From positions 186,001-250,000 of the forward strand of contig JACGXE010000001.1 of NCBI GenBank assembly GCA_014138095.1: DNA of 64,000 nt, given 5' to 3'. This stretch comes from Ochrobactrum sp. RH2CCR150 (GTDB taxonomy: Bacteria; Pseudomonadota; Alphaproteobacteria; Rhizobiales; Rhizobiaceae). This document shows positions 48,007 through 57,828 of this stretch, one piece after another (within the stretch, counting starts at the first letter, position 1; each line of letters begins with the position of its first letter). The notes below the pieces were generated by a model. The model saw only the letters and a program-made list of their open reading frames with translations, was not told where the DNA came from and did no database searches. The position numbers were made by a program, and so were the translations under genes.

Positions 48007-49542
48007 ATGAGCGCCCAAACACAGATTCTCGAATTCTACCTGCCTGATGAAGCCGCCACACTCCAGTTTGGCGAAGACTTCGCGCTCGCTCTGCAAAAGG
48101 GCGATCTGGTCACGCTTTCCGGTGATCTGGGGGCGGGGAAGTCGTCGCTGGCGCGCGCGATAATCCGCGCGATTGCCGACGATCCGGGGCTGGAAGTGCC
48201 AAGCCCGACCTTCACTCTGGTGCAGAGCTATGAAGCGCTTCGTCTACCGGTCGCCCATGCCGATCTCTACCGCCTGTCTTCCGGCGAGGAGCTTGACGAG
48301 CTGGGACTGATCGAATTTCTGGACGATGGTGTTGTGCTTTCCGAATGGCCGGAACGCGGCGAGGGCTTTTTGCCCGAAGCGAATTTCTCGGTCACGCTTT
48401 CGCATGAAGGGGCAGGGCGACGCATCGCCATTACCGGGCCGCAGGCTGCGATCAGTCGTCTGGAGCGCTCGCTGGCCATTCGCGCTTTCCTTGATCGCCA
48501 CGATCGACAGAGTGCCGAGCGGCGTTACCTGCAAGGCGATGCATCGCCGCGCAAATATGAAACGATCCGCACTGCGCACGGTGTCGAAATTCTCATGAAT
48601 GCGCCGCAGATGCCTTATGATCCGCCACTGCGAGACGGCAAGACCTACAGGCAGATTGCTCATCTTGCCGAAAATATTCTGGCATTTGCAGCCGTTGATG
48701 GGTTGCTGGCCGCGCATGGCTTTCGCGTGCCGGACATGCGCGCTGCTGATCTGGACGCAGGTTTTCTGGTTCTGGAAAATCTGGGTGTCGAGGGCGTGCG
48801 TGCTGAATCCGGTGAGCCGGTGGCGGAACGCTACGAGGCGGCAGGACGCTTTCTCGCGCATCTTCATGGTGTAAACTGGCCGGACCGCGTGCCGCTGAAT
48901 GGTTATCCTGATCACCTGATAGCACCCTTCGACCGGGATGCCATGATGATTGAGGTGAGCCTTGTCGGGCAGTGGTATGCTCCGCGCAAGATGGGCCGAC
49001 AGCTTACCGATGCCGAAAAGCAAGCTTATGAAGCTGCCTGGGACAAGGTGATTGCTGATATCGCCGATGTCGAACAGAGCCTGTTGCTGCGCGATTATCA
49101 TTCGCCGAACCTGTTCTGGTTTCCGGAAGCCGAAGGCAAGGACAGGATCGGAACCATCGATTTTCAAGATGCGATGATCGGCCCCGCTGCCTATGACGTG
49201 GCCTCGCTGGCACTCGACGCGCGCGTGACCATCTCCGTCGAACTGGAACAGGCGGTCGTTGCCGCTTATTGCGACGAGCGCCGCAGCTTGGGCCATGCTT
49301 TCGACGAAGCCTTGTTCCGCAAGGCCTATGCGGCCATGGGCGCGCAACGCAATGCCAAGCTGCTTGGTCTCTTCGTGCGGCTTGATGAGCGCGACGGTAA
49401 GCCGGCCTATCTCAACCATCTGCCGCGCATCCATGATTATCTCGGGCGCGTGCTTGTTCATCCGGTCATGGAACCTGTGGCGGTATGGTTCCGTGAGCTG
49501 GGATTGATGCAGGAAGGGTTCGTGCGCAATGAAAATGCCTGA
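48007..49542 (+). CDS. Fusion of TsaE (tRNA t6A ATPase) and AmgK sugar kinase
   Basis: 511 aa. Residues 1-~150: TsaE with P-loop GDLGAGKSS (39-47) and PSPTFTLVQSYE, the ATPase supporting N6-threonylcarbamoyladenosine formation. Residues ~160-511: an aminoglycoside-phosphotransferase-like kinase with catalytic Asp363 in LLLRDYHSPNLFW and IDFQDAMIGPAAYDVASL, the AmgK kinase that phosphorylates MurNAc/GlcNAc at the anomeric position. Start is the ATG at 48007; a GTG at 48001 is an alternative. The next gene is murU, with 14 bp of overlap, which supports the AmgK assignment. Confidence 0.9.
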   Translation: MSAQTQILEFYLPDEAATLQFGEDFALALQKGDLVTLSGDLGAGKSSLARAIIRAIADDPGLEVPSPTFTLVQSYEALRLPVAHADLYRLSSGEELDELGLIEFLDDGVVLSEWPERGEGFLPEANFSVTLSHEGAGRRIAITGPQAAISRLERSLAIRAFLDRHDRQSAERRYLQGDASPRKYETIRTAHGVEILMNAPQMPYDPPLRDGKTYRQIAHLAENILAFAAVDGLLAAHGFRVPDMRAADLDAGFLVLENLGVEGVRAESGEPVAERYEAAGRFLAHLHGVNWPDRVPLNGYPDHLIAPFDRDAMMIEVSLVGQWYAPRKMGRQLTDAEKQAYEAAWDKVIADIADVEQSLLLRDYHSPNLFWFPEAEGKDRIGTIDFQDAMIGPAAYDVASLALDARVTISVELEQAVVAAYCDERRSLGHAFDEALFRKAYAAMGAQRNAKLLGLFVRLDERDGKPAYLNHLPRIHDYLGRVLVHPVMEPVAVWFRELGLMQEGFVRNENA

Positions 49543-50248
49543 GACGGCCATGGTTCTGGCGGCGGGGCTTGGCAAGCGTATGCGCCCCATCACAGAGACA
49601 ATTCCGAAGCCGCTGGTGAAGGTCGCGGGAAAGCCGCTGATCGACTGGGGTCTGGACGCATTGGAAGCTGTCGGCGTGCCCAACGCGGTGGTAAATGTCC
49701 ATTATTTAGCCGACCAACTGGATGATTATCTCGCTGACAGGGCGGAGCCGCATATTGTCATTTCCGACGAGCGTGATCTGCTGCTCGATTCCGCAGGTGG
49801 TATCGTCAAGGCATTACCGCTACTGGGAACGTCTCCGTTCTATCTTCTGAACGCCGATACATTCTGGGTGGGCGATACAGCGAAGCCCAATCTTGCAGCC
49901 TTGAGTGAAGCCTGGGACGATGCCCGCATGGATATCCTGCTGATGACGGCGGGGCTCGATCAGGCCACCGGATTCGAAGGGAAGGGCGATTTCGTCACTG
50001 ATGATGCAGGCCGTTTGCGCCGTGCTCGCGATGTGCCGGGAACGCCGCTGATCTATGCCGGGGCCGGTATCATTCATCCGCGCATTTTTGCAGGTGCAAC
50101 GCCTGAAGTGGCATCGCTCAATCGATATTTCGATAAGGCCATCGCGGAGGGCCGTCTTTATGGTATGCCGATGGTCGGGCATTGGCTGACGGTTGGAACG
50201 CCGGAAGCCATAGCGCAAGCGGAGGCCGCACTTTCCGCACTGGTTTGA
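49529..50248 (+). CDS. murU: N-acetylmuramate alpha-1-phosphate uridylyltransferase
   Basis: 239 aa. A nucleotidyltransferase with LAAGLGKRMRP at 10-20, IPKPLVKVAGKPLI and NADTFW (metal-binding Asp). Works after AmgK to make UDP-MurNAc in the MurNAc-salvage pathway. The pairing with the AmgK domain favours this over other sugar-1-phosphate uridylyltransferases. Overlaps the fusion gene's 3' end. Confidence 0.9.
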   Translation: MKMPETAMVLAAGLGKRMRPITETIPKPLVKVAGKPLIDWGLDALEAVGVPNAVVNVHYLADQLDDYLADRAEPHIVISDERDLLLDSAGGIVKALPLLGTSPFYLLNADTFWVGDTAKPNLAALSEAWDDARMDILLMTAGLDQATGFEGKGDFVTDDAGRLRRARDVPGTPLIYAGAGIIHPRIFAGATPEVASLNRYFDKAIAEGRLYGMPMVGHWLTVGTPEAIAQAEAALSALV

Positions 50249-50279
50249 GCCAAGGTAGTTTATGAAGGAGAGAAACAGC

Positions 50280-53200
50280 ATGAGCAAAACAAAGCCAAGG
50301 CTGTTTTCCATTCCTTCCGGAACGCCCTTCCTGCCAGCCTTTGCCAAGGCCTTGCTTGAGGGAAGGCTGATCGAAGGTTTTCCCGGCAATCCCGCAGATC
50401 CTCTGGCACTGGCCAGCGCAACGATTTACGTGCCGACGCGTCGTGCAGCGCGTGCTCTGCGATCTGTTATCGTCGATATGAATCCGGCTAAGAGTGCTAT
50501 TCTGCCTGCCATCAGACCGCTGGGTGACGTGGACGAGGATGCGGCTTTTTTCAATGCCGGGGCGGCAGGCGTGTTCGACCTCAACCCGCCGATTGCAAAG
50601 GCCGAGCGGATTTTGCTGCTGGCGCGTCTGATCCGTCCATGGCGTGAATCCCTGCCTGCCCATGTGCGCGCGCTGTTTGGCGTTGACGATGTGTCGGTTC
50701 CGGCCACAACTGCAGATGCCATCTGGCTGGCCCGCGATTTGGCCGGGCTGATGGATCAGGTGGAAACCGATGGCGCGAAATGGAGTGAACTGGCCACGAT
50801 CGCGCCGGACGATCTCGCCGACTGGTGGCGGGTGACGCTCGGTTTTCTCGATATCGTTACCAAGCTGTGGCCCGATATTCTGGCCGAGCGCAAGCTCTCC
50901 AACCCGGCGGCGCATCGCAACGAACTGATCTGGGGTGAGGTGGCACGCCTGCGCGATAACCCGCCTCCGGGGCCGGTCATTGCGGCCGGTTCAACGGGCT
51001 CCATTCCTGCCACCGCCGAACTGGTTTCCGTCATCGCCCATTTGCCAAACGGTGCGGTCGTTCTGCCGGGGCTTGATCGCGATCTTGATAACGATGCGTG
51101 GAAAATGCTGGGCGAGGCGGAGGATAATCCTTCGACCTTCGGTCATCCGCAATATGGCCTGCACAAGCTGCTGCGCGCTATCGGAACGCTCCGCGAAGAC
51201 GTCGAGCATATCGAGGATATGTCACGTCAGAAGCGGGTTCTGGAACGAGTTGTGAGCGAAGCGTTGCGACCGGCGGAAACGACCGACGCATGGGGTGCGC
51301 TCAGCCAGCACCCGGATATGCAGCCGGATGTTCTTCTGGCCTCGGCGCATAAAATCGATCTCATTGAGGCGGCGAACGAACGCGAGGAAGCCCTGTCGGT
51401 GGCGCTGGCGTTGCGCGATGCCATTCATGAGGAGGGCAAGATCGCGGCGCTGGTGACAGCCGACCGCAATTTGGCGCGACGCGTGGTTGGAGAACTGGCG
51501 CGTTTCGGCATCGATGCCGATGATTCCGGCGGGCGACATTTGCGCGATGTCGAGACCTCGACGCTTTTGCGCCTGACCGTCGAAACAGTGTTCAATCCCG
51601 GTGATCCAGTGGCCTTGCTGGCGTTGGTGAAACATCCTTTGCTGCGACTGGAAACGTCGCGCATCGATCGGCGTCTCGCTGGCGAAACACTGGAACTTGT
51701 CGCATTTCGTGGCGGCACAGGGCGTGCTTCCGTCATCGACCTGCCAGCTTTTTTCGATCGGCGGCTGGAAGAAAGCGCCAACCAGTCCTGGCGTCCGGCA
51801 TGGCACGACAGTATCACCCCGGAGATGATCGCAGCCGCGCGCGGTCTTTGCGAAAATCTGTCCCAGGCTGTGGCGCCGCTGGCGCCTTTCGCGACAACAA
51901 GCCGGCGAACGAATATTGGCGAGATTGCGCGGGCGACAGCGGAAGCCGTTGAAAATATGGCGCGCGATGAAAACGGCAGTGTCGCGGCCTTCTATTCCGG
52001 TGAGCGCGGCGAAAAGGTTGCCTCATTCCTGCGCGGTCTTGTTTCAAGCGAGTCGGAACTGGAGTTTGAAGCCAGCGAATGGCCGGCAATTCTGGATGCG
52101 CTGATGGCCGGCGAAACCGTCAAGCCACATCCGGGCGGACATCCGCGTGTCTTCGTCTGGGGTGCGTTGGAAGCGCGTCTGCAGACTATCGACACGGTGG
52201 TGATCGGTGGCTTGAATGAAGGCAGCTGGCCTGCCAAGACCCGCAACGATCCCTTCATGTCGCGCCCAATGAAAGCGATGATCGCGCTTGACCCGCCAGA
52301 GCGACGCACAGGCCTTGCCGCACATGATTTTCAGATGGCGCTTGGCATGGATCATGTGGTGCTGTCGCGTTCGCAGCGTTCGGATAATGCGCCAACGGTT
52401 ACATCGCGCTGGTTGCAGCGGCTTGAAACGGTGCTGGGCACCGACGTGACCAAGGAAATGCGCCAGCGTGGCCAGCGTTTTCTGCACTGGTCCCGCGAGA
52501 TTGACCGTGCACCGGATGTGCCTTTCGTCAAAAGACCGGAGCCTGCGCCGCCGGTTGCAGCGCGGCCCAGGCATTTCTCTGTCACGGAAGTGGAAACGCT
52601 GCGCCGCGATCCTTACGCGATCTTCGCCAAGAAAATTCTCAAGCTGCGTCCACTGGAGCCGTTGATCCGCGACCCGGCAGCGGCTGAACGCGGCACGCTT
52701 TTCCATGATATTCTCGGACATTTCACGCAGGAAAATATCGACCCGCTGGCTCCCGATGCAGCCGAGCGCTTGATGGAACTGGGGCGCATCCTGTTTGCCG
52801 ATATGGATTTGCCAACCGAGATTGAAGCCGTCTGGTGGCCGCGTTTCACGGCGCTGATCCCGCAGTTTCTCGAATGGGAGCGGGAGCGCGCCTATAATGT
52901 GCAGACACGATTTGCGGAGATTGCTTCGGAAAAGCGTGAAATCGAAAGCCTTGGTATCACCCTTTCGGGGCGTGCCGACCGTATCGATCTGATGCGGGAC
53001 GGGACTGCAGACATCATCGACTACAAGACCGGCTCCACACCGTCGCCGCGTCAGGCGCATGTTCTCCTGTCGCCGCAGCTGGCGCTGGAGGCTGCTCTTC
53101 TGGTGCGGGGTGCGTTTAGCGAGGTTGGCTCTGTTCGGGCGTCCGATCTCACCTATGTGCGGCTTCGGGCTGGGGGTGAGGTGAAACCGGAATCCATCTT

Positions 53201-53423
53201 GAAGATCAGCAGACCGCCATCAGAAAAAACCGCGCCCGCTTTGGGTGAGGAAGCATGGCAGCGCCTTGCTCAGTTACTGGGCGAATATCAAAAGCCGGAT
53301 AAGGGTTATCTTTCGCGGGCGCTTCCGTTTCGCGAAACCGACCTCACGGGCGACTATGATCACCTTGCGCGTGTACTGGAATGGTCCGCTGGCGGTGATG
53401 CCGGTGGGGAGGGCGGCGAATGA
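50280..53423 (+). CDS. addB: Double-strand break repair protein AddB
   Basis: 1047 aa from MSKTKPRLFSIPSG, preceded by AAGGAGAG; a start at 50262 would put that site inside the gene. Large AddB subunit of the AddAB helicase-nuclease (RecBCD counterpart). It has an inactive helicase-like N-terminal region and a C-terminal nuclease with DIIDYKTGS and the upstream LEAALLVRGAF region. The Cys residues of the B. subtilis iron-sulfur cluster are not evident. addA follows with a 4-bp overlap. Confidence 0.93.
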   Translation: MSKTKPRLFSIPSGTPFLPAFAKALLEGRLIEGFPGNPADPLALASATIYVPTRRAARALRSVIVDMNPAKSAILPAIRPLGDVDEDAAFFNAGAAGVFDLNPPIAKAERILLLARLIRPWRESLPAHVRALFGVDDVSVPATTADAIWLARDLAGLMDQVETDGAKWSELATIAPDDLADWWRVTLGFLDIVTKLWPDILAERKLSNPAAHRNELIWGEVARLRDNPPPGPVIAAGSTGSIPATAELVSVIAHLPNGAVVLPGLDRDLDNDAWKMLGEAEDNPSTFGHPQYGLHKLLRAIGTLREDVEHIEDMSRQKRVLERVVSEALRPAETTDAWGALSQHPDMQPDVLLASAHKIDLIEAANEREEALSVALALRDAIHEEGKIAALVTADRNLARRVVGELARFGIDADDSGGRHLRDVETSTLLRLTVETVFNPGDPVALLALVKHPLLRLETSRIDRRLAGETLELVAFRGGTGRASVIDLPAFFDRRLEESANQSWRPAWHDSITPEMIAAARGLCENLSQAVAPLAPFATTSRRTNIGEIARATAEAVENMARDENGSVAAFYSGERGEKVASFLRGLVSSESELEFEASEWPAILDALMAGETVKPHPGGHPRVFVWGALEARLQTIDTVVIGGLNEGSWPAKTRNDPFMSRPMKAMIALDPPERRTGLAAHDFQMALGMDHVVLSRSQRSDNAPTVTSRWLQRLETVLGTDVTKEMRQRGQRFLHWSREIDRAPDVPFVKRPEPAPPVAARPRHFSVTEVETLRRDPYAIFAKKILKLRPLEPLIRDPAAAERGTLFHDILGHFTQENIDPLAPDAAERLMELGRILFADMDLPTEIEAVWWPRFTALIPQFLEWERERAYNVQTRFAEIASEKREIESLGITLSGRADRIDLMRDGTADIIDYKTGSTPSPRQAHVLLSPQLALEAALLVRGAFSEVGSVRASDLTYVRLRAGGEVKPESILKISRPPSEKTAPALGEEAWQRLAQLLGEYQKPDKGYLSRALPFRETDLTGDYDHLARVLEWSAGGDAGGEGGE

Positions 53424-56400
53424 AGAAGAAGCTCTATATTCCTCCGGAAACCATCGACGCACAGGCGCGGGCAGCCGATCCCGCCGCCTCTGTCTGGGTG
53501 TCGGCCAATGCCGGATCTGGAAAGACGCATGTTCTGACCGAACGCGTTATCCGCCTTTTGCTCGAAGGGACCGATCCCTCGAAAATCCTCTGCCTCACCT
53601 ATACCAAAGCGGCGGCAGCGGTGATGCAGAACCGTGTTTTTGCGCGTCTGTCGGAATGGGCGGTGCTGCCGGATGCGGAACTTGCCGAGCGGTTGAAATC
53701 GCTTGAAGGCCGCAGGCCGGGCGCGCCCCGCCTCGCGGTTGCGCGGCGGCTTTTCGCCCGCGCACTGGAAACGCCGGGCGGGTTGAAAATCCAGACCATC
53801 CATGCGTTTTGCGAAGCCATTCTGCATCAGTTTCCGCTTGAGGCGAATATTGCCGGTCACTTCGAGATGATGGACGACCTGATGCAGGTCGCACTTGTGG
53901 GCGAAGCACGGCGTCAGCTGCTCGAAACGGCGCATGGCGGCGGCGATACGGATATTGCAGCGGCCTTTGCCGATGTCTTGCAGGCATCGGGCGAAATGGG
54001 GCTGCAATCGCTGCTGGACGAGGCTGTGAACCGGCGTAACGGCTTGCAGCGCTATATCGCCGAACTGGGCGTTGCCGAAACACGTGTCGAGACTCTGCAT
54101 CGCGCATTCGGTTTCGATCCGGATGAGCGCGAAAGCGATATTCTGGCTGAGCTCTGGCCGGTTCCCGAATTTTCTGACGACGCGCTTGATCTCATTCTGT
54201 CGATCCAGAAAGGTGCGGCGCGCGCGCATGATTTTGCGCTGCAGTTGAAGCGCTACGACAAGGTGAGCACCGCCCGTGACCGCGAGGCTGTGTTGCGCGC
54301 TGCGTTTCTGAAAAGCACCGGCGAGCCGAAGTCGGGCGCTTATGTCGGCTCGGCAGCGGTGAAGAAACTGCTGCCGGAATTCGAGGAAGCGTTCGATGGT
54401 GCCGCTTCCCGCGTTGAAATGGGTCTCGACCGGCTGAAGGAATTGCGTCTTGTGCGGCTCAATCTGGCTGCGCTGACGCTGATCGATGATCTCCTGCAAC
54501 GCTATCATGATCTCAAGCGCAAGCGCGGTCTGCTCGACTTTGAAGATCTGATCACGCGCACCGTGGCGCTGCTCGCCCGGGACGGGGCAGGGCAGTGGGT
54601 GCAGTACAAGCTTGATCGCGGCATCGATCATATCCTCGTCGACGAAGCACAGGATACCAGCCCCGACCAGTGGCAGGTCATCCGCATGCTGTCGGAGGAG
54701 TTCTTTTCCGGTCTCGGCCAGCGCAATCTGCAGCGCACGTTGTTTGCGGTGGGTGACGAAAAGCAGTCGATCTATTCGTTCCAGGGGGCCGTGCCGGAAG
54801 ATTTTGCCGCGCAGGGCCGTTCGGTCAGTCTCCGCGCAGGCGATGCCGAATTGAAGTTTGAGCGCGTCAGTCTCAACTTCTCTTTCCGCTCGGCACCGGA
54901 TGTGTTGCAGGCCGTGGATGAAGTGTTTGCAAGGCCTGAAGCCAATCGCGGGCTTGCAGGTGCCACGGTCCACGATGCCATTCGCGCTGATGCGCCGGGC
55001 GAGGTGGAAATCTGGGACATGCTGACGCCGGAAGCGGTGGAAGAGCCGGATGACTGGCGTGTGCCTGTCGATCATCTTGCAGCGCCTGCGGTGCGACTGG
55101 CCGAACAGATCGCCGCCACCATCCGCTACTGGCTGGACAGGGGCGAACCGATACCGGGTCAGAACCGGCGCATCGCGCCGCGTGACATCATGGTGCTGGT
55201 GCGCAAGCGCGATCAGTTCATGCCTGCTTTGTCGCGGGCGCTGAAGAATCTCGGCGTGCCGGTGGCGGGCGCGGATCGACTACGCCTCACCAGCCATATC
55301 GCCATTCAGGATTTGATGGCGCTTGGGCGTTTCGTTCTGCAGCCCTCGGACGATCTTTCGCTGGCTTCGCTTCTCAAAAGCCCGTTGTTTGGCTGGGACG
55401 ATGACAGGCTGTTTGCGCTCGCTCATCCGCGTGGGTCCAGCTCGACGCTGTTCGAGCATCTCTATCGCGTCTCGCGCGAGGATGAGGCGCTTGCTGCCAT
55501 CCACAAGACCCTGAGCCGCTGGCGCGGCCTGGCCGACACGATGCCGGTTTTCGAGTTCTATGCGCGTATTCTCAGTGGCGACGGTGCGCGCCGAAAGCTT
55601 CTGGCGCGGCTTGGACCGGAAGCGGGCGACATTATCGATGAGTTTCAGAACTATGCGCTCTCCGCTGAGCGTGCCGGGTTGCCGGGCTTGCAGGCTTTCC
55701 TTGAAACGCTGGATGCGGCCTCGCCGGAAATCAAGCGCGAGCTGGATCAGGGCCGCAACGAAGTGCGCCTCATGACCGTCCACGCGGCCAAGGGCCTTGA
55801 GGGCGCAGTGGTGTTTCTGGTCGATCCCGGCAGCGCCGTCTGGACCGGGAGCCGTGCGCCCAAGCTGATCCCCTATGATCTGCCGCATGACGGTGCGCCG
55901 GTGAAAGGCTATCTCTGGCAGCCGAATGGTGGTTGGCAGACCGGCTTTAACGCGGCACGTGTTGAAGAGCTGAAAGCCCGTGCCGAGGAAGAATATCGCC
56001 GCCTGCTTTATGTCGGCATGACGCGCGCCGAAGATCGCCTGATCATCTGCGGTTATCGGGGCACACGCGAGAGCGGCGAAACCTGGCACAGGCTGGCCGA
56101 GGATGCGTTGGCCATTAAATCCGAGACCTTCGTGCATCCTGTGCAGGGCGTCGCGGCACGACGCTACCGCAACACGCCACGCGGATTGACGGAAATTATC
56201 GAGCCGGATCAGGCAGAGGCAAGGCCATTGCCCGATCTGCCGCCGGAATATCTGCTTCCAGTCAAGCCAGAAGCCGGTCTCCCACGCCCTCTTGCGCCCT
56301 CCGGTGCGTCAGCGCTCATCGAGGCGGATGAAGAGCCGCCGCTTGATTCCAGCTCGCCTGTGCTTGGCGACATTGTCGGTGATGGAGCACCCGGCTTTGC

Positions 56401-56935
56401 CTTGCGACGCGGTACAGCGATCCACATGCTGCTGCAATATTTGCCGGAGGTTCCGGAGGCAGCACGGGAAAAGCTGGCGGAAGAGTACCTCGCCCGGATA
56501 GCGGGCGATTGGCCGGAGATCGAGCGCCACAATGCCGCTCTAAGCGTGAAGGCCATTCTGGGGGATCAACGATTTGCGCCGGTTTTCGCTTCTGGTTCGC
56601 GTGGCGAAGTCGCAATCATGGGCACGATCAATCTTGGCGGGCGCGATCATGCTGTGTCTGGTCAGGTCGACCGCATCAGCGTTGACGAGACCCGCGTGCT
56701 CGTTGTCGACTACAAGACCAACCGACCACCGCCAAAGACCGTCGACGCAGTTCCTTTCGCCTATCGGGCGCAGCTCGCACTTTATAAGGCGCTGTTGGAG
56801 CCGCTCTATCCGGGGCGGGTGGTGGAAACAGCATTGCTTTTCACCGAGGGGCCATTCCTGTTGCCGCTGCCCGATGCTGTGCTTGACGAAGCCATGCAGG
56901 CGTTGAGAGACTCTCAAGGAAAGGTGAGCAACTAG
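53420..56935 (+). CDS. addA: Double-strand break repair helicase-nuclease AddA
   Basis: 1171 aa. UvrD-like SF1 helicase with Walker A ANAGSGKTHVL at 30-40, ILCLTYTKAAAAVM motif Ia, VDEAQDTSPDQW motif II, GDEKQSIYSFQGA motif III and TVHAAKGLEGAVVF motif V. The C-terminal RecB-like nuclease contains VVDYKTNRPP. It unwinds and resects double-strand ends with AddB, loading RecA. trxA follows about 110 bp later. Confidence 0.95.
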   Translation: MKKKLYIPPETIDAQARAADPAASVWVSANAGSGKTHVLTERVIRLLLEGTDPSKILCLTYTKAAAAVMQNRVFARLSEWAVLPDAELAERLKSLEGRRPGAPRLAVARRLFARALETPGGLKIQTIHAFCEAILHQFPLEANIAGHFEMMDDLMQVALVGEARRQLLETAHGGGDTDIAAAFADVLQASGEMGLQSLLDEAVNRRNGLQRYIAELGVAETRVETLHRAFGFDPDERESDILAELWPVPEFSDDALDLILSIQKGAARAHDFALQLKRYDKVSTARDREAVLRAAFLKSTGEPKSGAYVGSAAVKKLLPEFEEAFDGAASRVEMGLDRLKELRLVRLNLAALTLIDDLLQRYHDLKRKRGLLDFEDLITRTVALLARDGAGQWVQYKLDRGIDHILVDEAQDTSPDQWQVIRMLSEEFFSGLGQRNLQRTLFAVGDEKQSIYSFQGAVPEDFAAQGRSVSLRAGDAELKFERVSLNFSFRSAPDVLQAVDEVFARPEANRGLAGATVHDAIRADAPGEVEIWDMLTPEAVEEPDDWRVPVDHLAAPAVRLAEQIAATIRYWLDRGEPIPGQNRRIAPRDIMVLVRKRDQFMPALSRALKNLGVPVAGADRLRLTSHIAIQDLMALGRFVLQPSDDLSLASLLKSPLFGWDDDRLFALAHPRGSSSTLFEHLYRVSREDEALAAIHKTLSRWRGLADTMPVFEFYARILSGDGARRKLLARLGPEAGDIIDEFQNYALSAERAGLPGLQAFLETLDAASPEIKRELDQGRNEVRLMTVHAAKGLEGAVVFLVDPGSAVWTGSRAPKLIPYDLPHDGAPVKGYLWQPNGGWQTGFNAARVEELKARAEEEYRRLLYVGMTRAEDRLIICGYRGTRESGETWHRLAEDALAIKSETFVHPVQGVAARRYRNTPRGLTEIIEPDQAEARPLPDLPPEYLLPVKPEAGLPRPLAPSGASALIEADEEPPLDSSSPVLGDIVGDGAPGFALRRGTAIHMLLQYLPEVPEAAREKLAEEYLARIAGDWPEIERHNAALSVKAILGDQRFAPVFASGSRGEVAIMGTINLGGRDHAVSGQVDRISVDETRVLVVDYKTNRPPPKTVDAVPFAYRAQLALYKALLEPLYPGRVVETALLFTEGPFLLPLPDAVLDEAMQALRDSQGKVSN

Positions 56936-57044
56936 AACTTGACGGATGGCAGCGGACACGCCACATGATATAGCGAAGAAAGAGCGGATTGCGTGTGAGT
57001 CTGTAAAGATGTCTGCCGTTCTTAACCATGTAGAGGATAGCCCT

Positions 57045-57368
57045 ATGGCAACCGTTAAGGTCGATAACAGCAACTTTCAGTCGGACGTTCTTCAGTCGAA
57101 CGAGCCGGTCGTGGTGGATTTCTGGGCGGAATGGTGCGGTCCATGCAAGATGATCGCTCCGGCGCTCGACGAGATCGCTGCGGAAATGGCCGGTCAGGTC
57201 AAGATCGCCAAGGTCAACATCGATGAAAATCCGGAACTCGCCGCACAGTTCGGCGTGCGCTCGATCCCGACGCTTCTGATGTTCAAGGACGGCGAACTCG
57301 CAGCCAATATGGTTGGCGCCGCTCCGAAAAGCCGCCTTGCCGACTGGATCAAGGCTTCTGCCGCTTAA
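57045..57368 (+). CDS. trxA: Thioredoxin
   Basis: 107 aa from [10 protein letters not shown]. Redox-active WCGPCK at residues 30-35, with the cis-Pro in SIPTLLMF. The frame is open to 56946, but the additional 33 residues are not thioredoxin-like. It reduces protein disulfides in the cytoplasm. Ends with a good terminator at 57443. Confidence 0.96.
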   Translation: MATVKVDNSNFQSDVLQSNEPVVVDFWAEWCGPCKMIAPALDEIAAEMAGQVKIAKVNIDENPELAAQFGVRSIPTLLMFKDGELAANMVGAAPKSRLADWIKASAA

Positions 57369-57370
57369 TC

Positions 57371-57416
57371 AGAGCGCATCCCGAAAAGTTTGAAACGGTT
57401 TTCGGAAAAGATGCGT
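57371..57416 (+). repeat. Nested-palindrome intergenic repeat, copy 6
   Basis: Outer arms CGCATC (57375-57380)/GATGCG (57410-57415), inner arms CCGAAAA (57381-57387)/TTTTCGG (57399-57405), core GTTTGAAACGG. Directly follows the trxA stop. Confidence 0.85.
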
Positions 57417-57442
57417 GTTAAGACGGCATAACAGCATCCAAT

Positions 57443-57472
57443 AAAAAACCCGGCCTTGGTGCCGGGTTTTTT
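57443..57472. terminator. Bidirectional terminator, trxA/small secreted protein
   Basis: A 12-bp perfect stem (AAAAAACCCGGC and complement) with loop CTTGGT at 57455-57460. Confidence 0.9.
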
Positions 57473-57497
57473 ATTGCTTGAAGAAGCCCGCGTGGGC

Positions 57498-57734
57498 TTA
57501 TTTCAACTTCTTCTTGATGTCGGTGTTGCCGGTATTAATCGGCTTGCATTCGTCATGCGTGCCCAGAATATAGTATTTGCCGTCGGCAGAAGGATTCGTG
57601 CCGATAGCGCAAAATGGCATTACCTTGATGCCAGTTCCCTTTGCATTGGCTCTGTTTGTAGTATTCGCAGCAAAAGAAGATGCAGCCGAAAAGCCCATAA
57701 ATAGAATTGTTGAAATAATAATTGTATTACGCAT
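57498..57734 (-). CDS. Small secreted protein with two cysteines
   Basis: 78 aa. The N-terminus is a textbook signal peptide (MRNTIIISTILFMGFSAASS, cleavage after ASSFA near residue 22). The mature ~56 residues contain exactly two cysteines, Cys42 and Cys63, which could form one disulfide, and a lysine-rich C-terminus. No family is recognised. Its upstream region (57735-57828) is AT-rich compared with neighbours. The TATTTAAATGC before the start gives no clear Shine-Dalgarno. Confidence 0.68.
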   Translation of the reverse strand: MRNTIIISTILFMGFSAASSFAANTTNRANAKGTGIKVMPFCAIGTNPSADGKYYILGTHDECKPINTGNTDIKKKLK

Positions 57735-57828
57735 TTAAATATCCATCATTAAAAATACAATCAGTAATAATGGAGATAAATAAAGGCGAAACGGTGATTA
57801 ATAATTATCTAATAATATTCTAAATTCA

